Part shown: piece after piece, positions 54,268 to 61,140 of the stretch
How positions within the stretch are numbered: position 1 is the stretch's first letter
Layout: each line of letters begins with the position of its first letter
Origin: an uncultured bacterium
GTDB lineage: Bacteria > Cyanobacteriota > Vampirovibrionia > Gastranaerophilales > Gastranaerophilaceae
Length of the DNA: 64,000 bases
Direction: 5' to 3'
NCBI GenBank assembly: GCA_949300485.1
Contig: CASGEL010000010.1
Coordinates: 32,803-96,802 of the forward strand
Translations under genes and position numbers: made by a program
The notes under the pieces: model-generated
The model's database searches: none
Seen by the model: the letters and a program-made list of their open reading frames with translations, nothing else
Told to the model about the DNA's origin: nothing

Positions 54268-54273
54268 AAACGC

Positions 54274-54633
54274 ATGGCAAAGCGAACAGAGGCATTGAAA
54301 GTATATTTTTACAAGACAAGTTCTAGTAATGAACCTGTGAGAGAATGGCTTAAAGACTTACCAAAAGAAGATAAGCGTACAATCGGCTTTGATATCAAAA
54401 CTGTCCAATATGGCTATCCTATTGGTATGCCTTTGACAAGAGTTTTGCATGGTACAAATGGCTTAGAAGAAGTCCGCAGTAATGTATCAAACGGAATTGC
54501 AAGAGTTATCTTCTATGTTGAAGATGATACAATGGTGCTCTTGCACGCATTCATCAAGAAGAGTCAAAAGACACCGCAAAAAGATTTAGATGTTGCAATT
54601 AAACGGTATAAAGAGCTCCTGAGGAAATCATAG
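54274..54633 (+). CDS. HigB/Gp49-like RelE-superfamily toxin
   Basis: Ribosome-dependent mRNA interferase of the phage-derived Gp49-like family. 119 residues: VYFYKTSSSNEPVREWLKDL, DKRTIGFDIKTVQYGYPIGM, LEEVRSNVSNGIARVIFYVE and the typical end LLHAFIKKSQKTPQKDLDVA. Basic surface residues for RNA contact are kept. Unlike the normal operon order, its antitoxin is not downstream on the same strand but convergent, 76 nt away. Confidence 0.9.
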   Translation: MAKRTEALKVYFYKTSSSNEPVREWLKDLPKEDKRTIGFDIKTVQYGYPIGMPLTRVLHGTNGLEEVRSNVSNGIARVIFYVEDDTMVLLHAFIKKSQKTPQKDLDVAIKRYKELLRKS

Positions 54634-54709
54634 ATTTCCACGTCGCTATCGTTAAGTTACGTTGCAGAAAACTCAACGTTTCCGGCAACTACACTCCGGC
54701 TATCGCATT

Positions 54710-54994
54710 TTATGCAAAAGATAAAATAATACGTTTACCTAAGTATTTAGCGACTTTTTCTATTGTATTCAAGGTGATTGAAGTATTATTAGGGTCAAGA
54801 ATGCGGCAAATAGCTGTTCTTGAAGTTTCAAGTTCTTTTGCTAAGCGATTTACCGAAATATTATCCTCAAGCATTTTTTGTTCTAATGCGTATGCTATAA
54901 CCCTTTTTATTGCAACAGCTTCTGATTCTTGAAGCATATCTTCTTCTTCAAGAAAACTGTCAAAACTGGAGCCTATATGTTTTTTATCAATCAT
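54710..54994 (-). CDS. HigA-like XRE antitoxin
   Basis: 94 residues. The N-terminal half (SSFDSFLEEEDMLQESEAVA) and the C-terminal XRE HTH (SVNRLAKELETSRTAICRIL ... TSITLNTIEKVAKYLGKRI) match the antitoxin partner of Gp49-like toxins. It is encoded against the toxin and read from its own promoter next to an inverted repeat, so it could be expressed separately. The pairing is inferred from family and proximity. Confidence 0.85.
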   Translation of the reverse strand: MIDKKHIGSSFDSFLEEEDMLQESEAVAIKRVIAYALEQKMLEDNISVNRLAKELETSRTAICRILDPNNTSITLNTIEKVAKYLGKRIILSFA

Positions 54995-55021
54995 TTTTAA
55001 TTATCCTTTTCTTATATTTAT

Positions 55022-55043
55022 ATTGTACCAAAATTGGTGCAAT
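55022..55043. promoter_or_regulatory. Probable antitoxin operator
   Basis: ATTG-T-ACCAAAATTGGT-G-CAAT: 22-bp imperfect palindrome, 27 nt upstream of the antitoxin start. Fits autorepression by an XRE antitoxin. The remaining 246 nt to the next gene hold no other clear signal except a possible partial copy of the element repeat around 55,103-55,140. Confidence 0.55.
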
Positions 55044-55289
55044 ATTTCAACCCCTATGTCAAAAATTTGTTAATAAGCCTTAAAACACTGGCAATGCAAA
55101 TATGTACAGGGCATTTTATTCCAATTATAATAATAAAAATGGCTATTTCAGACACTTTTGAATAATAAAAACAGAATTGCTGAATCCAGAATAAACGAGA
55201 TTAAACGGAAACAGTATTTTAAATATAAATATATATAAAATTCAAGAAAGTTCAACGAGTGTCAATCTCGTATTAGCAGAGGTATTTTT

Positions 55290-56045
55290 ATGGAAAAGAT
55301 AGATTATTTAAAAGAATTTATGGCAAAACTGCAATCTTTAGACCGTTCAAGAAGTTTAACGATAGTGTTTAAAGACTTTTTGACACTATGCACCTGTTCA
55401 TTAGCACAGACGATTTACAGAAGTGATGAATTAGAACAACAAAAATACCTACAAACAATAAAACAATATACAAAAGAGCAAGCAGAAGAATTTTCAAAAC
55501 TGCTTGCTCTTTTAGTTAGGGCACTGGAAGAAAAGTATCAAGACTTTTTAGGCGAAGTTTTTATGCGGTTGAATTTAGGCAATTCTTCTATTGGTCAGTA
55601 CGAGACACCTTACACAGTAAGTAAATTTATGGCAGAAATAAATTTCTCAGAACTCGAAATTTCTCAAAAGATTGCGAATAATCACCTGATAACACTTTCA
55701 GAACCTTGCTGCGGAAGCGGTGGAATGATTATAGCTTTTGCTGAAACTATGAAAGAACATAATTTTAATTATCAAAAATATCTTTATGTTGAGGCGATTG
55801 ACATAGATGAAATGAGCTTTATGATGGCATACATTCAACTAACACTGCTTGGAATTCCTGCAAAAGTAATACAAGGCGATACATTGTCTCTGAAATTTCA
55901 ACAGGTGCTTTATACTCCGTTTTATTTTCTGAGCGGGATTGAGTATAAACTTCAAAAAATCAATACTAACAACAAACATGAACTTATTGAAACAAAAAAT
56001 AACAATCAAAAACAGAATATGCAGTTACAGCTATTTCAACTATGA
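55290..56045 (+). CDS. N6-adenine methylase-like protein lacking a visible catalytic motif
   Basis: 251 residues resembling the middle of HsdM-type methylases. FGQYETPYTVSKFMAE-type region (IGQYETPYTVSKFMAE), SAM-binding motif SEPCCGSGGMIIAFAE near 137-152, then VEAIDIDEMSFMMAYIQLTL and VIQGDTL. The catalytic (N/D)PP(Y/F) that should follow is absent; the text there is LYTPFYFLSGIEYK. So it probably binds SAM or DNA without methylating, or needs a partner. This type of protein is common on conjugative elements. Ribosome site AGAGG before ATG. Confidence 0.75.
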   Translation: MEKIDYLKEFMAKLQSLDRSRSLTIVFKDFLTLCTCSLAQTIYRSDELEQQKYLQTIKQYTKEQAEEFSKLLALLVRALEEKYQDFLGEVFMRLNLGNSSIGQYETPYTVSKFMAEINFSELEISQKIANNHLITLSEPCCGSGGMIIAFAETMKEHNFNYQKYLYVEAIDIDEMSFMMAYIQLTLLGIPAKVIQGDTLSLKFQQVLYTPFYFLSGIEYKLQKINTNNKHELIETKNNNQKQNMQLQLFQL

Positions 56046-56086
56046 CTAATTCTGACATAGGTATATATCATAATAAAAATACAAGG
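56040..56086 (+). repeat. Element-specific repeat, copy 1
   Basis: CTATGACTAATTCTGACATAG, ten variable bases, then TAATAAAAATACAAGG. Same layout at 58,000-58,045 and, inverted and diverged, at 59,889. Here it ends with the ribosome site of the 56,095 gene, so it may be a shared promoter module. Confidence 0.55.
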
Positions 56087-56094
56087 AACATGAT

Positions 56095-56571
56095 ATGGAA
56101 AAACATCACTGGTACAAATTAAAGAAAAGGCTAAAAGATATTATGGCTCCGAACTTAAATATATCTTTTAATTATAGTCCTCTAAGAAAGAAAACGAACC
56201 GGAGTGAAATAACTTTAAGATTTTTTCAAGTAAAACTTGATGATGAAATAATCTGGCAATTTCCGGAAGATACAAATCAAGTTATAGATGAAAATTTCAT
56301 ATACGGACAAAGTAAGTTTGATAACCAGTATATCAATTTAGAATTCCCGATACAGTCAATAATAGCATATCTTAATTTACCTAAAGAAAAATTGTTTAAC
56401 TATGAAGATAAAGCAGGAATCGCAGAGATCTTAAAAGTTTGTGATAAAAGAATTGGGTACAATCGCCTAAAAACATTGGAATTATCGCAAGCTGGAACAA
56501 AGATTTTTGCAAAAAGATTTAATCGTAAAAAAGACTTGAAAGGAAGGTATAATGAAAGAACTACCTTGTGA
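56095..56571 (+). CDS. Small protein resembling the SF0329 family
   Basis: 158 residues. The start WYKLKKRLKDIMAPNLNISF, the middle with a beta-hairpin pattern, and DKRIGYNRLKTLELSQAGTK near 120-139 recall the uncharacterised SF0329 family; the match is only by memory of pattern. AAGGA before ATG. Its 3' end overlaps the DnaC-like gene start by 20 nt, so it is co-translated with the replication-type gene. Confidence 0.5.
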   Translation: MEKHHWYKLKKRLKDIMAPNLNISFNYSPLRKKTNRSEITLRFFQVKLDDEIIWQFPEDTNQVIDENFIYGQSKFDNQYINLEFPIQSIIAYLNLPKEKLFNYEDKAGIAEILKVCDKRIGYNRLKTLELSQAGTKIFAKRFNRKKDLKGRYNERTTL

Positions 56572-57291
56572 TGATTTATTTGTATTATCAAGAAATTATA
56601 GAGCTATCTATGATAATTATTTAGCTAAAACAGAAGCTGATGAACTCTGGGAAAAAACTAAAGATTTTGAAAAGGTTGATAAATTTTGTGAAAGAATAAA
56701 GCTGAAACAAGAATCAGCATTACTACTGAAAAAATCAAATATCCATAAGCGTTTTATTGACAAAAAATTTAATAATTTTAAAACTTTTGATGAAATTACT
56801 AAATCAGCAAAGCAATCAGCTGTGGACTATGCTGAAAATATTTATGCTCATTTAGCTTTTGGTACCAACCTTGTTATTGAAGGTTTAGGGAAAGTCGGGA
56901 CAGGTAAAACCCATTTAGCATGTGCAATTGCTCATTATGCAATAGAACATGGTGTTCCAACAAAATTTATTAATGTTGTGTCAATGATATCTGAATTAAA
57001 AGAACGGATGAGTATTCCAAAATATATAAGAACATATACAGATACAGATTTATTAATTATTGATGACATTGGTAAAGAAAAGAATTCTGAATGGGTATGC
57101 CAACAATTTATCAGATTATAAATATTCGTTATGAAACACAAATGCCCACAATTATTACAACTGAAAACTCAATGAAAAATATGACCGCTCATTATAAAGA
57201 AAAAGGTAAAGCAATTCAAAGCAGAATTACAGAAAACTTTGTCTTAATAACACTTGATGGCAAGGATTACAGACAAAAAGGAACAAGATAG
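56552..57291 (+). pseudogene. dnaC: DnaC/IstB-type helicase loader, frameshifted
   Basis: Helicase loader AAA+ ATPase broken by one frameshift. Walker A GLGKVGTGKTHLACAIAH near 108-125, Walker B TDLLIIDDIGKEK. The first frame stops at 57,121 after WVCQQFIRL; the next frame resumes without loss as YQIINIRYETQMPTIITTEN and continues to TAG 57,291 with the sensor-type end. One missing base in CAACAATTTATC (e.g. CAACAACTT) explains it. Either a recent inactivating lesion or a sequencing error. AAGGAAGG precedes ATG. Confidence 0.8.
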
Positions 57292-57701
57292 TGGAACTGG
57301 CTACTAATATATTTAATGAAAAAGGAGAACATAAGTTAAAACATTTAAAGAAGGTGATTCGAACAGAAGTCAAAATCGACTTTTGGGAAGAATCAGTCAA
57401 AATCTATGTTACCATTCCGCAAGCAAACAGACAAAATGAAAATTCAGAAAACAAGCTGATAGGAAATGTTGTAAACGGCAGAATAAGAAAAAGAATAATC
57501 TTTAAACGATTTAAAGTGTCAGAAGATTTTTCTGCCGTAACTATAGACAATTATGACTGGTATATACCTGTATTTTTCAACAGAGAAGCACTAAAACAGC
57601 AAGATATAAAAACGTGGGAAATGGTATTTTATTACATCTTTAAGCAAGAAGTTAATGAAGCGATACAAAAATCAAAAACAATGTTAAATTCAAAAGGTTA
57701 A
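57291..57701 (+). CDS. Hypothetical element protein
   Basis: 136 residues from GTG 57291, which overlaps the dnaC stop (TAGTG). Not recognised. Basic, with KIYVTIPQANRQNENSENKL and a beta-like core, VIDNYDWYIPVFFNRE-type aromatic segment (TIDNYDWYIPVFFNREALK) near the end. No membrane helix. Coupled to dnaC, so it may act in element replication, but no family evidence exists. Confidence 0.55.
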   Translation: MELATNIFNEKGEHKLKHLKKVIRTEVKIDFWEESVKIYVTIPQANRQNENSENKLIGNVVNGRIRKRIIFKRFKVSEDFSAVTIDNYDWYIPVFFNREALKQQDIKTWEMVFYYIFKQEVNEAIQKSKTMLNSKG

Positions 57702-57705
57702 TTAT

Positions 57706-58005
57706 ATGAAACAGATTTTTATAATTTTAGTTTTATTTTTATCAATACAAACAGTACAGGCTCAACCAATGGTTGTTCAAGAGCAAAAGTTGAACAATGG
57801 AGAAATTGTGCGTATGTGTGTGTTTGATACTGGTAATTATGGCTATTGTACACCTGAAGATGAATACAAGGCTGTTAATGCTTACCAAAATTCAAAGCAA
57901 CAGACTAAGCTACAAAAATTTAATACAGGAGTAAATAATACAGTGAATACAATAAATAACCTGCTAGACGGTGTAAGAGTCATAGGTAGTTATTTTGGAA
58001 TATGA
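57706..58005 (+). CDS. Small secreted protein
   Basis: 99 residues with a signal peptide (MKQIFIILVLFLSIQTVQAQ, cleavage after AQA or AQ). Mature part of 80 residues with two Cys (RMCVFD and YGYCTPED) that can form a disulfide, and a C-terminal amphipathic region (NTVNTINNLLDGVRVIGSYF). Function unknown; small periplasmic proteins of this sort occur among conjugation genes. Ribosome site weak. Last gene of the plus-strand element operon. Confidence 0.6.
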   Translation: MKQIFIILVLFLSIQTVQAQPMVVQEQKLNNGEIVRMCVFDTGNYGYCTPEDEYKAVNAYQNSKQQTKLQKFNTGVNNTVNTINNLLDGVRVIGSYFGI

Positions 58006-58045
58006 CCAAAAATGACATAGTAAAGAATTATAATAAAAATACAGG
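58000..58045 (+). repeat. Element-specific repeat, copy 2
   Basis: ATATGACCAAAAATGACATAG, ten variable bases, then TAATAAAAATACAGG; includes a perfect TATAAT at 58029-58034. It starts at the end of the small secreted gene. No gene follows, only the structured 58,046-58,160 region. Confidence 0.55.
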
Positions 58046-58157
58046 CAAGCGTTTCGCTTTATGCCATGAATAATAAATAGAGAGAAAATCAGTTCACTCC
58101 CTGCGGTCGTGAACACAAAAATCCAAGTCCGGCTTTATTTTTATAGAGCCGGTTTCT
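58040..58157 (+). ncRNA. Possible structured small RNA
   Basis: After the TATAAT of the repeat come three hairpins: AAGCG-TTT-CGCTT (near 58048-58060), GTTCAC...GTGAAC (58092-58114) and CCGGCT...AGCCGG (58129-58152) with a T-rich tail. The last also works as a terminator for the convergent reverse transcriptase gene. Transcription is not shown; it could be just two terminators. Confidence 0.3.
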
Positions 58158-58161
58158 TGAT

Positions 58162-59019
58162 TTATAGAAAAGCCGGAAAAGAGATTTTATATTTTCCTAA
58201 AAGTTTTTCATTATATGCTCTTAATCTTATATAAAATCTGTAATCTACATGTTCAATATAAGCGATTTTTCCTGAAAGTTTTGATACTTCTTTTTCAGTC
58301 CATATATGATGTTTTAAATCTTTTTTGGTAGAATATGACATACTTATTGCATAATTATGCAAAGCGGCTCTAATTTTTCTTTTTTCTTCATTAGTAATAC
58401 AAACTTCTTTGTTATTAACTACAAGCCCTAACAGTTTTTGCTGTTTATTTCCGCTTATGTATTTTGTTTTTTTAGAATTAACTTTATAGCCGTAAAAGAA
58501 TAAAACATTTTTTACTCTTTTTTCGATGATTTGCAAGAGTTTTTTGTTATTGGATGAAAATGTTAAATCATCCACAAATCTTGAAAAATCTACACCGTAA
58601 ATATCGCAAATTCTTCGGATTTCAACTTCTGTTTTTCTAAAACAAGCATTTGCAATATGAGCTGATGTGGGTGCTCCTGTTGGCAGTTTTTTATCAACCG
58701 TAACCAAATTCAAATAATAATTTGTATCAGCATTTTTAATCTTTGTACATACTCTTCGTATAAATCTTTCTATATCAGAATAAGGCACGGAATTATAAAA
58801 ATCTTTTATATCCATTTTTAAAATCCATTTTTTTGCTGTATGAATTTGTGCTGCTTTATAAGTATCTATTTTTAATCTGTATTTCCATTTGATAGCATTA
58901 AGAAAATATCTTTGAGCCTTTTTTAATTCTTCACAAGGGGCTAAAATTATACGATTTTTTCTTCTGAAAACTGTATAATAAAATCTCGGACTTATAAATA
59001 TTTTATTAGAATACATCAT
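58162..59019 (-). CDS. Retron-like reverse transcriptase
   Basis: 285 residues from ATG 59019 (TTGGAG 10 nt upstream). RT motifs in retron order: RIILAPCEELKKAQRYFLNA; AAQIH before WILKMDIKDFYNSV, which matches the retron NAxxH element and first catalytic Asp (D70); LPTGAPTSAHIANACF; FSRFVDDLTFSS with Asp150-Asp151; NSKKTKYISG and LLGLVVN, like the retron VTG region. Its start overlaps the DnaB-like gene end by 14 nt, so no msr-msd RNA fits directly upstream. Group II maturase or CRISPR domains are absent. Confidence 0.88.
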   Translation of the reverse strand: MMYSNKIFISPRFYYTVFRRKNRIILAPCEELKKAQRYFLNAIKWKYRLKIDTYKAAQIHTAKKWILKMDIKDFYNSVPYSDIERFIRRVCTKIKNADTNYYLNLVTVDKKLPTGAPTSAHIANACFRKTEVEIRRICDIYGVDFSRFVDDLTFSSNNKKLLQIIEKRVKNVLFFYGYKVNSKKTKYISGNKQQKLLGLVVNNKEVCITNEEKRKIRAALHNYAISMSYSTKKDLKHHIWTEKEVSKLSGKIAYIEHVDYRFYIRLRAYNEKLLGKYKISFPAFL

Positions 59020-59854
59020 AATGAACCGGCTCCAAGAATTTTGCAATAGGACTTCTAAATAACAGTTCTATTGTACATACTGCTCCCATCTTGTTTTTTG
59101 CAACAATTATTTCAGCCTTACCTTTATTTAAGGCATAGTCTTCTTCATCAAAACTGCATTTGTAATACTCTTCCCTGTAAATAAACATAACTACATCAGA
59201 GATATTTTCAATATCACCGCTTTCTCTTAAATCAGAAAGCATTGGATGTTTATCACATCTGCTTTCTAATGCTCTTGAAAGTTGTGAACTAATGAAAATT
59301 ATGCAGTTATTTTCTTTTGCAGTCTGCTTTAAATCAAGCATTATATTTGTAATAGCTTCACTGCGTTGTTTTTTACGAGGAGTATCAAGTAATTGTAAAT
59401 AATCAATGAAAACATATTCAGGTTTCTCTGTTTCAATTTTTTGGTAAATTTCATCAAGTTTGTATGTATCATCAAATATTGAAAGGTCAAAACTTGATAT
59501 AATATCCAGTGCTGTTTTTATTTCTTCTTTTTTTCTATCATCTAAAAATTCACTATCGTTTAAACTGAATAAATCTATTTCTCCTACCTGAGCTATTAAC
59601 CTTTTTAAATACTGACTTATACCCATTTCTAAAGAAAATACCAGACATTTTTTATCCTGCTTTAAAAAATTGTATAAAATAGAGGTCATAAATGCTGTTT
59701 TGCCCATGGAAGGTCTTCCGCCTATGACAATCAAATTTCCTTTTTCTACACCCGATAATACTGTGTCTAGGTCATTAAAACCAGTGATTAGCCTTTCTGT
59801 TTTACTTTCTGTAATTTGTTTAAATGTATTTTCTAAAATTTCTTTGTCTATCAT
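59006..59854 (-). CDS. DnaB-like helicase ATPase domain protein
   Basis: 282 residues corresponding to the C-terminal RecA-like half of DnaB; the N-terminal primase-binding domain is missing. GFNDLDTVLSGVEKGNLIVI, Walker A GGRPSMGKTA at 45-54, FSLEMGISQYLKRL, Walker B YVFIDYLQLLD near 148-156, ISSQLSRALESRCDKHPMLS and SDLRESGDIENISDVVMF with GKAEIIVAKNKMG. All ATPase parts are intact. AAAGGAG before ATG. It lies between an integrase and a retron-like reverse transcriptase, overlapping the latter. Confidence 0.9.
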   Translation of the reverse strand: MIDKEILENTFKQITESKTERLITGFNDLDTVLSGVEKGNLIVIGGRPSMGKTAFMTSILYNFLKQDKKCLVFSLEMGISQYLKRLIAQVGEIDLFSLNDSEFLDDRKKEEIKTALDIISSFDLSIFDDTYKLDEIYQKIETEKPEYVFIDYLQLLDTPRKKQRSEAITNIMLDLKQTAKENNCIIFISSQLSRALESRCDKHPMLSDLRESGDIENISDVVMFIYREEYYKCSFDEEDYALNKGKAEIIVAKNKMGAVCTIELLFRSPIAKFLEPVHYDVF

Positions 59855-59888
59855 TGTATTTCTCCTTTTTTACAATTATTACATTGTC

Positions 59889-59909
59889 CTGTGTCAATTT
59901 TGGACATAG
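59889..59909 (-). repeat. Element-specific repeat, diverged copy 3
   Basis: Minus strand CTATGTCCAAAATTGACACAG, then TAATAATTGTAAAAAAGGAG; related to the repeats at 56,040 and 58,000. It stands between the integrase stop and the DnaB-like gene, again just before a ribosome site, and contains a TTGACA. Confidence 0.4.
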
Positions 59910-59911
59910 TT

Positions 59912-60475
59912 CTACAAATCTAAACTCAAATACACATCATCCATTTCATCTTGCGTAATTCCTATGTAGCGGAGAGTAACACTAGGTGATGAATGATTGA
60001 ACAGTTTTTGAATTAGCGTTATATCATAGCCGTTGTTGTAGGCATGATAGCCAAAAGTCTTTCTTAGTGTATGAGTTCCGATTTTTTCTTTTATTCCGAC
60101 TGATTTTGCAACATCATTAATAATTTTATAAGCTTGTTGCCTCATTAAAAAGCCTTTATTCTTACGTGATATGAATAAAGGCTCATTTTCGTTATATTCT
60201 CTTGTCTTTAAATATTCTTTCAGTGCGGATTTTGTACTATTTGATAGCGGAAAATCTTTGAACTTATTAGTCTTTTTCTCTCTTAGTCGTATTCTGTCTT
60301 TGATTTTTCCTTTGTCTGAAATATCAGAAATTCTAAGTTTCAGCAAATCACTTATTCTAAGACCTGAATTTATACCGAGTAGAAATAAGCAGTAATCACG
60401 TAAACTTCGCAACTTCAATAGCTTTTTAATTGTTTCAATCTGTTTTACATCTCTGATTGGCTGTACGAATTCCAT
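59912..60475 (-). CDS. Tyrosine recombinase/integrase
   Basis: 187 residues, only the catalytic part with a very short N-terminus. Catalytic set: Arg40 (GINSGLRISDLLK), Lys around 68-71 in the beta hairpin, His135 and Arg138 (GTHTLRKTFG), His161 (LFNHSSPSVT) and Tyr170 (LRYIGI). Short integrases of this kind move plasmid-like and integrative elements. Most likely the enzyme that placed the element in the initiator tRNA gene. No excisionase recognised, although the XRE protein at 60,803 could regulate it. Confidence 0.92.
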   Translation of the reverse strand: MEFVQPIRDVKQIETIKKLLKLRSLRDYCLFLLGINSGLRISDLLKLRISDISDKGKIKDRIRLREKKTNKFKDFPLSNSTKSALKEYLKTREYNENEPLFISRKNKGFLMRQQAYKIINDVAKSVGIKEKIGTHTLRKTFGYHAYNNGYDITLIQKLFNHSSPSVTLRYIGITQDEMDDVYLSLDL

Positions 60476-60802
60476 TTTTACCTCTTTCTATGGCTGAAAT
60501 GCAGCTATATTCAATAATACATAATATATTTATATTATAAATTATGTATTATTCTATGTACACCTTAATATTTACAAGGGTTTACAAAATTATTGAAGTT
60601 TAATCGAGATAATAAACAGAGGCATTTTAACGAATGATACAAAATATAATTATGTATTATTGCGGCTAGCATTAGTTTAAACACTTTTTCGCACTAAACA
60701 ACTGATTTTACAGAATAACCTTAGTTAAATTTTTGCAGATAATTAAATATAAAATATTATATACATATCAGAAAGTTTAATCAGATTAATTCTGGAATCA
60801 CT
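60476..60802. other. Regulatory region with three ATTATGTATTATT boxes
   Basis: No gene. AATAATACATAAT (60513-60525) and ATTATGTATTATT (60541-60553) form a perfect 13-bp inverted repeat; a third copy, in the direct orientation, is at 60649-60661. The pair overlaps the likely integrase promoter. They are candidate binding sites for the integrase or a repressor, or origin-like iterons. Confidence 0.55.
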
Positions 60803-61018
60803 CTAGTCAAAATCAAACAAACATTTTGCTGGAATCTCAAGAGCTTCGGCTATTTTAAAAATCATTTTTAAATTCGGATATTTTTCAGAACGTTCAATTT
60901 TCCCGATATAAGATAGGTCACAGTCAACTAATTCAGCCATTTTGCCTTTGCTGTAATTTTTAAGCTCTCTATATTTCTTAACATTTTGAGCAAATTGCTT
61001 GCAATAATTTTCTGTCAT
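60803..61018 (-). CDS. XRE-family repressor
   Basis: 71 residues, one HTH domain: NVKKYRELKNYSKGKMAELV, DLSYIGKIERSEKYPNLKMI and FKIAEALEIPAKCLFDF. Divergent from the PDDEXK operon. A 5-bp inverted repeat with a 5-nt centre lies between, overlapping the plus-strand promoter, so it likely represses that operon and itself. Start ATG 61018; no clear ribosome site. Confidence 0.87.
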   Translation of the reverse strand: MTENYCKQFAQNVKKYRELKNYSKGKMAELVDCDLSYIGKIERSEKYPNLKMIFKIAEALEIPAKCLFDFD

Positions 61019-61028
61019 ATTTATATTG

Positions 61029-61067
61029 TGCTATAATACTTGCATCCTATTATAGACTTAAGGTCTA
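61029..61067 (+). promoter_or_regulatory. Promoter and operator of the PDDEXK operon
   Basis: Extended -10 TGCTATAAT (61029-61037) with predicted start near 61044, then TAGAC-TTAAG-GTCTA (61053-61067), an inverted repeat placed to block transcription. The XRE repressor gene starts just upstream on the other strand. Confidence 0.55.
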
Positions 61068-61140
61068 ATGATAAATTTTGTTACGACAAGTTTTGACGGA
61101 GTCGTATGATAAACTGTTGGTAAAAATGAAAGGTGGTGTT

